A stretch of DNA of 55,483 nt from Candidatus Enterococcus courvalinii (GCF_017315945.1 NZ_JAFLWI010000005.1:1-55483); one strand, 5' to 3'. Positions 27,208-34,865 are shown, counted from the stretch's first letter. Numbers and translations are program-made. The notes: generated by a model from the letters alone, not told the origin.

Positions 27208-27255
27208 TTTTTCAACTCCTTCGGTAAATTTCAGGTCTAATTTAGCCCACAATTC

Positions 27256-27294
27256 ATTATACCATTCTTGCAAGTTTCTATCAACCTGATAGAC
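27256..27294 (-). promoter_or_regulatory. Promoter of the small basic protein gene
   Basis: TTGATA (27279-27284) and TATAAT (27256-27261) on the minus strand, 17-bp spacing, extended TGG before the -10. The -35 lies inside the inverted repeat TTCTATC...GATAGAC (27276-27294), similar to the second operator but with a 5-base centre instead of one base. Confidence 0.65.
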
Positions 27295-27299
27295 AAAAA

Positions 27300-27340
27300 A
27301 GATAGCTAAAAAGCCTTTATTTATCAGCTTTTCGCTATCT
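27300..27340 (-). terminator. Terminator of the par/CPBP operon
   Basis: AGATAGC pairs with GCTATCT and the inner GAAAAGC with GCTTTTT, followed on the minus strand by TTTTTT. It sits directly after the CPBP gene and ahead of the next promoter. Confidence 0.7.
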
Positions 27341-27776
27341 ATAAATTAAATGCACTTATCACAATAACCACGATATTGTAGAAACAATGAATCAAAAAAG
27401 GGACAACTAATTTATGTTGTGATTGATCATAAACATATGACAATACCACACTCGTAAAAAAGAAAGGAACGAAGTAATATTGAAAATGTAATAAACTAAA
27501 GATACTTGCTACAATCCCATATACACTCCAAAGCGAGATTTGCGTATTTATCTCAAGCCACCTTTGCAACAATCCTCTCATAATCGTTTCCTCAAAAAAG
27601 GGAGCAAACACACCACTTAAAAGCAATACAGAAATGCTAACTGAATTATTTACCTGCACATCTTGACTACCAAAAAAACTTGGAACCCACGAAAGAGCAA
27701 TGTTCATTAGAATCAACATTATCGTGTACCAAGTTATCATTTTAAAATTACTCTTTACATCATCTAAGACTTTCAT
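27339..27776 (-). CDS. CPBP-family intramembrane protease
   Basis: 145 aa with about four membrane helices. Motif 1 FFEETIMRGLLQRW (EExxxR type, near residues 57-70), motif 2 with His in SLLHFQYYF and motif 3 HCFYN near the end are the CPBP (Rce1/Abi) signature. In Lactobacillales such proteins accompany bacteriocin immunity or processing. Its ATG overlaps the TGA of the preceding gene (ATGA at 27773-27776), so the two are coupled. The longer frame to 27863 is out of register with the operon. Its job in a par operon is unknown. Confidence 0.75.
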   Translation of the reverse strand: MKVLDDVKSNFKMITWYTIMLILMNIALSWVPSFFGSQDVQVNNSVSISVLLLSGVFAPFFEETIMRGLLQRWLEINTQISLWSVYGIVASIFSLLHFQYYFVPFFFTSVVLSYVYDQSQHKLVVPFLIHCFYNIVVIVISAFNL

Positions 27777-28075
27777 AAACTTATCTGCATAACAATATAA
27801 ATCAGAGTAGCAAGCAGAATCAAATAAGACCATTTCCCAAGCACAGAGTATACAGGAAACCAAATGAAACTAAGTATTTTGTATGCAATCCATATAAGAA
27901 CAATATACCCAAATACCGACCAAAAATTAGGAACGAACCACGATATAAACTCAAAAAAATATGGAATTACAACAAAATATACCAACGAAATCGCAACTAA
28001 CACGATTCCAACTAGTATTGCAAGACTTTCCCAAACATATTTAGTTTCCTTATGAGAATACTGATCACGATTCAT
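27773..28075 (-). CDS. Small polytopic membrane protein coupled to CPBP gene
   Basis: 100 aa, three membrane helices (about 17-40, 48-70, 78-98), highly aromatic. Not recognised. It precedes and overlaps the CPBP protease gene by the ATGA junction, so the two products may form a complex or a protease-substrate/immunity pair. It has a GGAGAGGAG ribosome binding site and follows the ParB-like gene by 25 bp. Confidence 0.6.
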   Translation of the reverse strand: MNRDQYSHKETKYVWESLAILVGIVLVAISLVYFVVIPYFFEFISWFVPNFWSVFGYIVLIWIAYKILSFIWFPVYSVLGKWSYLILLATLIYIVMQISL

Positions 28076-28100
28076 AAGATCACTCCTCTCCTATACCCAT

Positions 28101-28535
28101 CTATGCTTTTCCTTTATTTTTCTCTTTATACCATGTTAGAGCTGAAGCTATAATATCAGTATTTGATTGATCTGTTTCAAATTTGAATACTTTCAAAACA
28201 CGAAAGGCTTCCTCAGATATTTTAATAGGCCGTGTTTCTAAGTCATTAAAATTCCTAATGATACTATCTCCTTTTTGTTCAAACTCCTTTAAAAAAGAAG
28301 TTAATATATCTGTCATAAGCGGATATTTTTCACCATGAGAAAGTCGTGCTACAACTTCGTCATATAATTGTGTCGGAACCCGTACAGATTTTCTTTTATC
28401 TCCGGCAGATTTTACTCCGGCTTTTCCTTTTAACATTTGTTGACCAATGTTAAATCCACCTGAACCACTTTTAATACCAAACGGATTTCCCGAATTATTG
28501 CCACCGGCACTCGTAACTTTTTTTGTTTTTCCCAT
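28101..28535 (-). CDS. ParB-like partition protein with two RHH-like segments
   Basis: 144 aa. The N-terminal about 45 residues are Gly/Ser-rich and probably disordered. Residues 48-85 (RKSVRVPTQLYDEVVARLSH then YPLMTDILTSFL) and residues 105-140 (RPIKISEEAFRVLKVFKFET then NTDIIASALTWY) each resemble a ribbon-helix-helix unit. It follows parA by 19 bp and would bind the plasmid centromere and hand it to ParA. The double palindrome upstream of parA is its best candidate site. A KorB- or omega-like global regulator role is a hypothesis. Confidence 0.65.
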   Translation of the reverse strand: MGKTKKVTSAGGNNSGNPFGIKSGSGGFNIGQQMLKGKAGVKSAGDKRKSVRVPTQLYDEVVARLSHGEKYPLMTDILTSFLKEFEQKGDSIIRNFNDLETRPIKISEEAFRVLKVFKFETDQSNTDIIASALTWYKEKNKGKA

Positions 28536-28554
28536 AATTGCAACACCTTTACTA

Positions 28555-29400
28555 TCAGTTTAATAACTTTTCGCCAGTTACTTTTTCTAGTCGTTCTAAT
28601 GTTTCAACAACGATATTAACATACATTTGATAGGTTTTTTTAGAATGAGGAATTGATTTATCTAAACCCTCACGCCCCCATCTTCTGACAACACCTTTAT
28701 CATTCACAACGTTAGAATATACCATATCACCGTATTCTTCCTGTAGTTCTATCAGTAATTCTTTACCGGTTTTAAGTCTAGTATCAACTAAATACGGCAC
28801 AATTCCTAAAATTTCTAAATTTGAGTTAACTTCTTTAACAGCAGTTCTGTAGTTGTTAACCGTACTATGCAGGTTATCAATCGAATCCTGTTCTGTTTGG
28901 GTCGGAATGACCAAGAAATCACTTGCTACATACACATTATCAGTGAATTCTGACACAGTAGGAATAGTATCAAATAAGACAAAATCATATTGACTTCTCA
29001 AATCATCATTGTTAATCATGTAATTAAATAAATTCCAAAAGATTTCTTCTCCTTCGTCTGAAAAACCAGTTGATCGCCACATATCACGCAAAACTTTAGT
29101 AAAGCGTGACATTTGTTCGGAACCAATCACTATATCCAAATTTTCTTTTATATTTGTGATACTTCCTAAAAATGACATACTAATTACAGCGTCAAATAAA
29201 GTCATCTTTCCAATAACTTCTAAATCATATTGTCTTTGGAATTTTTTTGTTACAGTCCCTTGTGGGTCAACATCAATTACCAGAACTTTAAAACCCATTG
29301 CCGATAGAACATCAGCCATCAATTGGGTTAGTGTAGATTTACCAACCCCTCCTTTAAACATATTTATCGCCATTACATAGCCTAGTTTAAGTTTTTTCAT
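28555..29400 (-). CDS. parA: ParA-family partition ATPase
   Basis: 281 aa. The deviant Walker A FKGGVGKSTL lies near residues 14-23, Walker A' VIDVDPQGT near 40-49 and Walker B FVLFDTIPT near 140. There is no N-terminal HTH extension, so it is the short (type Ib/Soj-like) form and would not regulate its own promoter by an HTH. It uses ATP-dependent DNA binding to position plasmid copies through the ParB-centromere complex. It is the first gene of the par operon with a GAGAGG ribosome binding site, and its promoter -35 lies inside the 18-bp palindrome. Confidence 0.92.
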   Translation of the reverse strand: MKKLKLGYVMAINMFKGGVGKSTLTQLMADVLSAMGFKVLVIDVDPQGTVTKKFQRQYDLEVIGKMTLFDAVISMSFLGSITNIKENLDIVIGSEQMSRFTKVLRDMWRSTGFSDEGEEIFWNLFNYMINNDDLRSQYDFVLFDTIPTVSEFTDNVYVASDFLVIPTQTEQDSIDNLHSTVNNYRTAVKEVNSNLEILGIVPYLVDTRLKTGKELLIELQEEYGDMVYSNVVNDKGVVRRWGREGLDKSIPHSKKTYQMYVNIVVETLERLEKVTGEKLLN

Positions 29401-29426
29401 CTTCCGTACCTCTCTTTAATAATTCG

Positions 29427-29476
29427 ATTATAACTTATAGACTACTTGTAGTCAACACAACAGTCTACAAGTAGTC
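29427..29476 (-). promoter_or_regulatory. parA promoter with two palindromes (candidate centromere/operator)
   Basis: Palindrome cores lie at 29440-29453 (GACTACTTGTAGTC) and 29463-29476 (GTCTACAAGTAGTC). On the minus strand TTGACT (29450-29455) is followed after 17 bp by TATAAT (29427-29432). Two sites 23 bp apart at the par promoter are what an autoregulated partition operon would carry. Confidence 0.8.
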
Positions 29477-29496
29477 ATTACGGCCTAAAGAGAATT

Positions 29497-29703
29497 TTAC
29501 AATTCTCCATTAGCCCATTCAATTAGAATCTCACCCAATTGTTTGGCCTTTTCAGGATCAACGATAATGTGCGTTACCATTTCCTTATTGACAGCTTTCA
29601 AATCTAACACTTTAGTGTTGAAAATAATGCTCTCTAGAACTTCTAAGGTATCGTTAACATCATCTTCACATTCAAAGAAGCCTAGAACTCTATTCTCGAT
29701 CAA
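29497..29703 (-). CDS. Small hypothetical protein upstream of par
   Basis: 68 aa, acidic, soluble, not recognised (IENRVLGFFECEDDVNDTLE ...). A GGGAGGGG ribosome binding site lies five bases before a TTG at 29703, the most likely start; a GTG at 29718 overlaps the ribosome binding site. It lies downstream of the SOS-type promoter at 29914-29942, so it may be DNA-damage-induced together with the short frame at 29792-29902. Confidence 0.5.
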   Translation of the reverse strand: MIENRVLGFFECEDDVNDTLEVLESIIFNTKVLDLKAVNKEMVTHIIVDPEKAKQLGEILIEWANGEL

Positions 29704-29791
29704 GCTAGCCCCTCCCACAACAATTTTCAGAAACTATTTATAACATAGCTTCTATTGTCATTCATTTTTATAAAACTGAACATCACCAACA

Positions 29792-29902
29792 TTAATTTTC
29801 AAATTTCAATACGTTTGTTTTAAGACCTTTAAATACTACTCCATAAAAAGCTATCAAACCTTTTACTATAGTTTTTAACAATCGACGTTTTTTAGTTATC
29901 AC
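29792..29902 (-). CDS. Possible SOS-controlled small basic peptide (36 aa)
   Basis: A short frame directly behind the SOS-type promoter. From a GTG at 29902 it encodes 36 aa, a basic N-terminus (TKKRRLLK) followed by a hydrophobic helix (TIVKGLIAFYGVVFKGL). The AAGGAG lies almost on top of the GTG; a TTG at residue 8 is an alternative. Small basic hydrophobic peptides under LexA control are often membrane-active (TisB-like) or cell-division inhibitors. The start is uncertain and expression is unproven. Confidence 0.35.
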   Translation of the reverse strand: MITKKRRLLKTIVKGLIAFYGVVFKGLKTNVLKFEN

Positions 29903-29913
29903 TCCTTCCATAA

Positions 29914-29942
29914 ATTATACGAACATTTGTTCCCTTTATCAA
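29914..29942 (-). promoter_or_regulatory. SOS-type promoter with LexA box
   Basis: On the minus strand TTGATA (29937-29942), 17 bp, TATAAT (29914-29919). The spacer contains GAACATTTGTTC (29921-29932), a full match to the Gram-positive LexA/DinR box GAACNNNNGTTC. Confidence 0.75.
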
Positions 29943-29955
29943 CCCCTTTTCGTTT

Positions 29956-29969
29956 GACTACTTGTAGTC
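29956..29969. promoter_or_regulatory. Palindrome between terminator and SOS promoter
   Basis: TTTGACTACTTGTAGTCAA, perfect core at 29956-29969. It has no -10 at the right distance, so it is an operator or binding site only. It pairs with the copy at 30025, 69 bp away. Confidence 0.75.
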
Positions 29970-29984
29970 AATGAGTTTGAAAAA

Positions 29985-30006
29985 TAAGGGAGAACCACTC
30001 CCTATG
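29985..30006 (-). terminator. Terminator hairpin next to a promoter start
   Basis: AGGGAG pairs with CTCCCT around TGGTT, followed on the minus strand by TATTTTT. It starts only a few bases after the expected start of the promoter at 30012-30040, so that promoter would give an RNA of about 25-35 nt unless read through. Confidence 0.65.
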
Positions 30007-30011
30007 CTTTT

Positions 30012-30040
30012 ATTATACTTGATTGACTACTTGTAGTCAA
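30012..30040 (-). promoter_or_regulatory. Palindrome-embedded promoter before a terminator
   Basis: Palindrome core 30025-30038. On the minus strand TTGACT (30035-30040), 17 bp, TATAAT (30012-30017). It overlaps the stop codon of the gene at 30037-30261. Confidence 0.75.
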
Positions 30041-30261
30041 TCGTTATTATCGTCCATTTTCCCTTTTTCTTTGCGTTCCTTGATCCATTTCTCAAGCATT
30101 TCAACATCTTCATCTTCTGACATTTCAACAAACAGTTTTGCCGAAGATTTTGCACGTATATATGCTACTTTGTCTTTATTTTTATTAACCCACTTCTTTT
30201 TAGACTCTTCTCTAGCTTTCTTTCTTTCAGCTTCGGTTTTATATTTTTTTGGTCTAGCCAT
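30037..30261 (-). CDS. Small basic helical protein (74 aa)
   Basis: 74 aa starting MARPKKYKTEAERKKAREES, extremely charged and helical, with an acidic end (DEDVEMLEKW). The N-terminal 'RPKKY' plus a helix recalls small plasmid replication or mobilisation regulators, but no family is certain. The start is the ATG at 30261 behind GGAAGGTTGAG. The stop codon sits in the palindrome at 30025-30038. Confidence 0.55.
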   Translation of the reverse strand: MARPKKYKTEAERKKAREESKKKWVNKNKDKVAYIRAKSSAKLFVEMSEDEDVEMLEKWIKERKEKGKMDDNND

Positions 30262-30310
30262 TTCACTCAACCTTCCAATATTTGATTCGTTTTTCTATTT
30301 TACCACATCT

Positions 30311-30625
30311 CTAAAACTCACTGGCTAAATAATCAATAGCTTTTTCAACTATATCTTCATCTAAATTATCTGAAGATAAATGAAAGACATATTTTGCCGT
30401 ATCATAAGTATTTTGCAAGACATGATACTTCTCAAATAATTGTTTTAATGTTAAGACTGGTCTCGCTTCACATTCAATCATTTTTTCCAGAGTTTGTTTT
30501 ACAAACTCTACTTCATTTAGACTATCATCCAGTAGATCACTTTGAAGATAATCTGCACTAAGTCCTTTATATTCTTGTTCTAACTCAACCAAAACTTCTC
30601 TTTTGCATTTTTCTAACAATGACAT
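30311..30625 (-). CDS. Hypothetical protein (104 aa)
   Basis: 104 aa, acidic, all-helical, soluble, not recognised (MSLLEKCKREVLVELEQEYK ...). The start is the ATG at 30625 with AAGGAGG upstream; the longer frame to 30676 would run through the operator and -10 region. It has its own promoter carrying the second operator motif, so it should be coregulated with mobilisation and transfer genes. Confidence 0.55.
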   Translation of the reverse strand: MSLLEKCKREVLVELEQEYKGLSADYLQSDLLDDSLNEVEFVKQTLEKMIECEARPVLTLKQLFEKYHVLQNTYDTAKYVFHLSSDNLDEDIVEKAIDYLASEF

Positions 30626-30645
30626 GCAATGTGACCTCCTTTTTT

Positions 30646-30672
30646 GTCTGTCTGATATACATTTATATTTTA
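30646..30672 (-). promoter_or_regulatory. Second-operator promoter before the 104-aa gene
   Basis: Plus-strand GTCTGTCTGATATAC (30646-30660) next to a TATAAA-like -10 (about 30661-30668) read on the minus strand. Its position relative to the -10 equals that at 36446 and 53839. Confidence 0.55.
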
Positions 30673-30706
30673 TCATAAATATTGTTCATAACCAATACAA
30701 TAAGGG

Positions 30707-30743
30707 TAGCAGAGATTAATCTCCGCTACCCTTATTGCAATTC
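30707..30743 (-). terminator. Terminator of the ToxN-like gene
   Basis: A 14-bp stem AAGGGTAGC(A/G)GAGA... folds perfectly around the stop codon of the toxin-like gene; only a weak T tract follows. It overlaps the last codons of the gene. Confidence 0.5.
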
Positions 30744-31337
30744 CACATCATTGTGACGCATTAAAATACTATTGTTTCTTTCAGTTTTACTTACTTTCTC
30801 TAGCTTATCTAAGTCACTTATAATTCTTTTATAAGTAATAATCTCTTTTCGATTTTTGCTGAAATATTCAGGATCAAGTGTCCCCATCTTGCTATCTCTC
30901 ATTAACTTACAGTTGGTATTTATTTCTTTTTCATGAGCCTTAATAAACCTTGCTTGCTTAATCACTAGTATTACATACCGATCATCTGTTTCAGGATTAT
31001 CCTTTGGCGACCAAACTTTAGCTTTATCATCAGGTACTGGTATTAAATTATTGATATGCAATACACCTAGAAAATCTTCTTGCGCTTTGTCGCCAAAGAG
31101 TTTAAAAACAGATTTATTAGTAATTTTCTTTTGGCTTTCTTTTGGTGAAGATAGTGGTACATAATAATTTATCCCTTCTTCTACCTTTAAATCCGATTTG
31201 AAATACAGTCTTTGGCCTTTATAGTTATTCTGAACACGATTGTCTGCTGATTTCAATTTATTGATATAGTTATTTTCAATAGTATACAATTTAGCTTTAT
31301 CCGCTTCATTTTTAGGTGGTGAATTGTTAATCTTCAA
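30732..31337 (-). CDS. ToxN/AbiQ-like type III toxin (endoribonuclease)
   Basis: 201 aa. The pattern LYTIENNYINKLKSADNRVQ, then YYVPLSSPK, a KLF segment, FLGVLHINNLIPVPDD and a C-terminal helix with IKQARFI matches the ToxN/AbiQ endoribonuclease family. Those toxins are held inactive by a tandem-repeat RNA encoded just upstream with its own terminator. Here only 16 bp separate the gene from the previous stop codon and no repeat array is visible, so it is either solitary, controlled otherwise, or descended from such a toxin. A ribosome binding site GAAGGGGG precedes the ATG. Confidence 0.65.
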   Translation of the reverse strand: MKINNSPPKNEADKAKLYTIENNYINKLKSADNRVQNNYKGQRLYFKSDLKVEEGINYYVPLSSPKESQKKITNKSVFKLFGDKAQEDFLGVLHINNLIPVPDDKAKVWSPKDNPETDDRYVILVIKQARFIKAHEKEINTNCKLMRDSKMGTLDPEYFSKNRKEIITYKRIISDLDKLEKVSKTERNNSILMRHNDVELQ

Positions 31338-31353
31338 TTGGGTTCCCCCTTCT

Positions 31354-31923
31354 CTATTCTAATAGCACTTTTGATAACATATTCTTAACCTCAACCAATA
31401 AATTCTTCATTGTAGCAATGTTTATCACTTCATCATGTTTCAGTTCAAAATACTGGTGCTTAAAACCTATTACTAACCAAACTAAAGCAACCATTCCTAT
31501 CATGAATTCAATTAGGCTACCTGTAGAATATATAGGTAAATGATAAGTCTTTTCACTGATTGGTAGCAACCAATTTACCCCACCATTACTAAAACTATCT
31601 TCAAAGATATGCAGAAAGACACCTACAGTAAACCAAATTCCGAAAGAAACGAAACCTATTTTACTCGCAGTAGGGATAATTAACAATCCCACAAACACAA
31701 TAAATACTAAACTATGCGTAATTCCTCTATGACCAAATACAATTTTTAGCAAATCTGATAGTCCTCTTGTCCTCCGGCCAATAAAAGATTCGGGTTCATC
31801 TATATCTGGCAGTAAAGCCCCCAAACTCAAAGCAACTACACTACTAACTGTCAAGCTATCTGTAAATCCCATGATTGGAATAGCAACAGCATTACTTACT
31901 AATAAGTGATTCTTATACATCAT
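31354..31923 (-). CDS. YdjM-like membrane-bound metal-dependent hydrolase
   Basis: 189 aa, four to five membrane helices. LLPDIDEPESFIGRR and FGHRGITHSL are the metal-ligand motifs of the YdjM/DUF457 family of inner-membrane hydrolases, and a third ligand set (HIFEDSF) follows. E. coli ydjM is LexA-controlled; no LexA box is seen at this promoter. The start is the ATG at 31923 behind GAGGAGAG. It precedes the ToxN-like gene by 16 bp, so both are probably on one mRNA. Confidence 0.75.
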   Translation of the reverse strand: MMYKNHLLVSNAVAIPIMGFTDSLTVSSVVALSLGALLPDIDEPESFIGRRTRGLSDLLKIVFGHRGITHSLVFIVFVGLLIIPTASKIGFVSFGIWFTVGVFLHIFEDSFSNGGVNWLLPISEKTYHLPIYSTGSLIEFMIGMVALVWLVIGFKHQYFELKHDEVINIATMKNLLVEVKNMLSKVLLE

Positions 31924-32028
31924 GATCAATACTCTCCTCTAGTATAACGAAATTTATGCTTTTTTGTCACAGTCAAGACACCTTTTATTATTATTTCAAC
32001 TTTATTTTTTAAGACAACAAAAGCAAAA

Positions 32029-32056
32029 GAACCTTCTTCAGTTCTTTTGCTTTAAC
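32029..32056 (-). terminator. Terminator of topB
   Basis: AAGCAAAAGAAC pairs with GTTCTTTTGCTT around CTTCTTCA just past the topB stop codon; the minus-strand exit is T-rich. Confidence 0.7.
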
Positions 32057-32058
32057 TT

Positions 32059-34428
32059 TTAAAACTCTTTGCTAATACGTTTTGAAACCTTATCAAACAC
32101 TAAAAATGCACTATACGTTTTCCCTGTCTTAGACTTAAATCCTGTTATTTTTTTATTGGTTTTACCATTTTCAAGTAAATCTCTAATTATAGCATTAGTT
32201 ATTATTTTCCCAGAATTTTCTTTGTAAACTATGAATTTCTCTTGACTGCTGATCTCGGTTATTTCAAAGACTCTTGCTTTTTCTTTTACTGAATATTCGC
32301 CTATTTCAAACTCTTTTTCAGCTCCACTTGACGAACTAGGTGTATTATCAAATTCCATTTTCACCTTATACTCTGAATCATCAAATACTAATACGGCACT
32401 GAATTTTTTATTATTTTTAGATTTAAATCCTGTTATCGCTTTTTTTGTTCTTCCGTTTTTTAACAGCTCCTCAACAATTTTCATGGATATTATCTTATTT
32501 GAAATATTCTTAAAAATCACAAATTTTTCTCCAGTTTCAGATTTCGATATTTCAAATACTTTCGCTTTTTCTTCGACAGTATATCCGTTAATTTCATGAA
32601 TATTTTGCGTTTTGCTTTTTTCGAGATAAATACTTTCAAAATCAGAATTTTTTAATTCATAAATGGTTACGTCTAAATATTTGTAAATGTTGTTTAGAAA
32701 CTCTTCTCTTGTATACTGTTTTTTAGCGATTTTGTTTAGTGCCTTTTCCCATTGAGCTGTATTTTCCGGTTTGCCGATTAGTAAATCTTTGTTTTTAGTC
32801 AAATCCCATAAAAGATACCCTTTAGGCGTTGGGAAAACCTTTGTATTTTCAATCTTAATGTATTCTCGTGATATAAGTGTGTCAATAATGCTTGAACGTG
32901 TTGCAGGCGTTCCTAAGCCCAATTTAGCCATAAGTCCTGTTTTCCCGACTAACTTACCTTCCGTTAAACGCTTCGGTTCCTTAGTAACTTTTTCAACAAA
33001 ATTCACTTTAATTCTAAGTTTTTCACCTTCAGTAAACTTTGGTAACATTGTATCTTCATTATCTTCTTTTTGATCTTCAATATTTTGATCAACTTGTTTC
33101 CATCCTAAAGAAATAGGTACGTTACCACTTGCTTGAAATTCATAGCCGTTAACATCTAAAACGACCTTTGTATTTTCGTACTTGTACGGTTCCGCAAACA
33201 TTAGACAAGCACGTTTAACTATAATTTCATATATATTCTTTTCTTCCGCTTTAAACTTGGTCAAGTCGGGAATTTCCATAGTAGGAATTAAAGCATAATG
33301 TTCCAAAACCTTATCATTATTAACGAATCTCTTATTTGGCTGTAAACAAGGTGTACTGATTTCTAACTTTAACAATTCCTTATATCGGTTCAAATTATTT
33401 TTTAGATATTCAAATTCGTTTGTAGTGATCAGTTCACTATCCGTTCTTGGATAAGATAAGTAACCTTGATCGTATAAATCTTGTATTACTTTATTTGTCT
33501 TTTTTGAAGAATACTTCCATTTAGTATTTGCATATTCTTGAATCCCACCCAAGCTAAACAGCTTTTGCGGTTCAGTTTGCTTTTGTGCAACTTCTATTGA
33601 TTTGATAATTCCTGTACTGGCGGAATCCAAGCCGAATTTTTTAGTGTCAATTTCAAGTTCATCCATATTAAAATACTCATGACTATTTCTAAAAATTGTT
33701 TTTGGTTTCTTATCTTGCGTTTCACACTCAATCAACTTATACTTTTCTGATTTGAAATTTTTGATTGCTTGATCATTTTCGACAACTAATGTGTTTACAG
33801 GAGTTTGAACACGACCAAGTGAAATAATTCCGGCCAATCCTTTTTCCTGCAATTTTAGAGTAAATAATTCTGTGTAGTTCATACCAACTAAATAATCTGC
33901 TATTTGCCTAGCGTTTGCTTCCTTGAAAAAAGAGATTGTTTCATCTGCTTCTCTTAAATTCTGAAACCCTTTTACTATTTCTGATTTAACAAGTGAGTTA
34001 ATCCATAGGCGTTTGATTCTTTTATCAAAAATTGATTTCTTGCATAATTTAAAAATATTATAGGCGATATTCTCGCCTTCACGATCAGGGTCAGTCGCAA
34101 TAATAATCATATCCGCATTTTCTAAACACTTTTTTACTACAGAAAATTGCTGACTTTTACCTTTAGATACCTCATATTTCAGCTCTTGCTCTTTTGGAAG
34201 AAATGGAACATTCATCAAATCCCATTTTTCCTTACTTGGTAGCCATTCATACTTATCAGGTAACGATAGGCCAACCAAATGTCCTATGCCCCAAGTAACA
34301 ATCGTATCTCCAAATATTTCACTTCTAAACTCATATTTCCCTCCTTTGTTTATAGGTGTTTTTCCGGCCAAAGCTGTTGCAAATTTTTTCCCTTGATCTG
34401 GTTTTTCAGCAAGTATTACTACAGGCAT
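32059..34428 (-). CDS. topB: DNA topoisomerase III
   Basis: 789 aa type IA topoisomerase. An N-terminal Toprim domain (VILAEKPDQGKKFA; DPDREGENIAY near 95-106), SLGRVQTPV near 205 and the catalytic Tyr in YLSYPRTDS near 328 are all present, with GTPATRSSII following. The C-terminus carries two tandem copies of an about 75-residue module (about 610-690 and 705-789, each with EKA-VFEI, EKF-, GFKSK motifs), a zinc-free version of the TopB tail. It decatenates plasmid replication products. The start is the ATG at 34428 behind AGAGGAG; the frame extension to 34467 lacks a ribosome binding site. Confidence 0.92.
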   Translation of the reverse strand: MPVVILAEKPDQGKKFATALAGKTPINKGGKYEFRSEIFGDTIVTWGIGHLVGLSLPDKYEWLPSKEKWDLMNVPFLPKEQELKYEVSKGKSQQFSVVKKCLENADMIIIATDPDREGENIAYNIFKLCKKSIFDKRIKRLWINSLVKSEIVKGFQNLREADETISFFKEANARQIADYLVGMNYTELFTLKLQEKGLAGIISLGRVQTPVNTLVVENDQAIKNFKSEKYKLIECETQDKKPKTIFRNSHEYFNMDELEIDTKKFGLDSASTGIIKSIEVAQKQTEPQKLFSLGGIQEYANTKWKYSSKKTNKVIQDLYDQGYLSYPRTDSELITTNEFEYLKNNLNRYKELLKLEISTPCLQPNKRFVNNDKVLEHYALIPTMEIPDLTKFKAEEKNIYEIIVKRACLMFAEPYKYENTKVVLDVNGYEFQASGNVPISLGWKQVDQNIEDQKEDNEDTMLPKFTEGEKLRIKVNFVEKVTKEPKRLTEGKLVGKTGLMAKLGLGTPATRSSIIDTLISREYIKIENTKVFPTPKGYLLWDLTKNKDLLIGKPENTAQWEKALNKIAKKQYTREEFLNNIYKYLDVTIYELKNSDFESIYLEKSKTQNIHEINGYTVEEKAKVFEISKSETGEKFVIFKNISNKIISMKIVEELLKNGRTKKAITGFKSKNNKKFSAVLVFDDSEYKVKMEFDNTPSSSSGAEKEFEIGEYSVKEKARVFEITEISSQEKFIVYKENSGKIITNAIIRDLLENGKTNKKITGFKSKTGKTYSAFLVFDKVSKRISKEF

Positions 34429-34480
34429 TTTTTCTCCTCTTTTCATTTGTTTATTACAAATAAGCATGATTAACTCATTT

Positions 34481-34494
34481 GTCTACTTGTAGAC
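34481..34494. promoter_or_regulatory. Variant palindrome upstream of topB
   Basis: GTCTACTTGTAGAC: both outer arms changed together, so dyad symmetry is kept. It overlaps the stop of the gene at 34483-34851 and lies 53 bp upstream of the topB start. No good -10 at 17 bp. Confidence 0.7.
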
Positions 34495-34851
34495 TGTTGT
34501 TTTTATGTCTCTTATTCTGGTAATATTACTTCCTTCAGTTCTTTCGTAGGTCAATTTGATTTCCGTCTGATCTCTAAGGTACCTCACGCTTTCTCTTTCT
34601 GGATCAATTTTCCTTTTAGGAATTGGTTCACAACAATATTTAGTGTTATTCCAAAATGAAAACTTTAGTTTTCGACCTTCGTTAGTCTCGACTAACAGAA
34701 TTAAATTACCCTTTTTTCCCCAATAGCGGCAGATAGTTTTACCGGTAATCGTATGAAGCCCTACTTCATCAGGAAATTCATATTCTGATCTTTCAACCAT
34801 GATTTCTTTATTTCGAAAATCCGCATTGTTATAGATACCATCTGAATTCAT
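34483..34851 (-). CDS. Hypothetical protein (122 aa) between helicase and topB
   Basis: 122 aa, charged, beta-rich, with a CRYWGKKGNLILL strand and a CC pair; not recognised. I choose the ATG at 34851 because GGAG lies eight bases before it. Earlier in-frame ATGs at 34869 and 34875 overlap the helicase end. It sits between two DNA-processing genes, so a helper of replication or repair is likely, by context only. Confidence 0.55.
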   Translation of the reverse strand: MNSDGIYNNADFRNKEIMVERSEYEFPDEVGLHTITGKTICRYWGKKGNLILLVETNEGRKLKFSFWNNTKYCCEPIPKRKIDPERESVRYLRDQTEIKLTYERTEGSNITRIRDIKTTVYK

Positions 34852-34865
34852 TAATTCCACTCCAA

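Noticed and set aside
27777-27863. Longer start for the CPBP protease
   Set aside because: The extra 29 residues overlap the upstream membrane-protein gene in another frame; the ATGA overlap gives a better start.
32771-33073. Plus-strand frame of 100 codons opposite topB
   Set aside because: It mirrors a highly conserved topoisomerase segment on the other strand and has no ribosome binding site.
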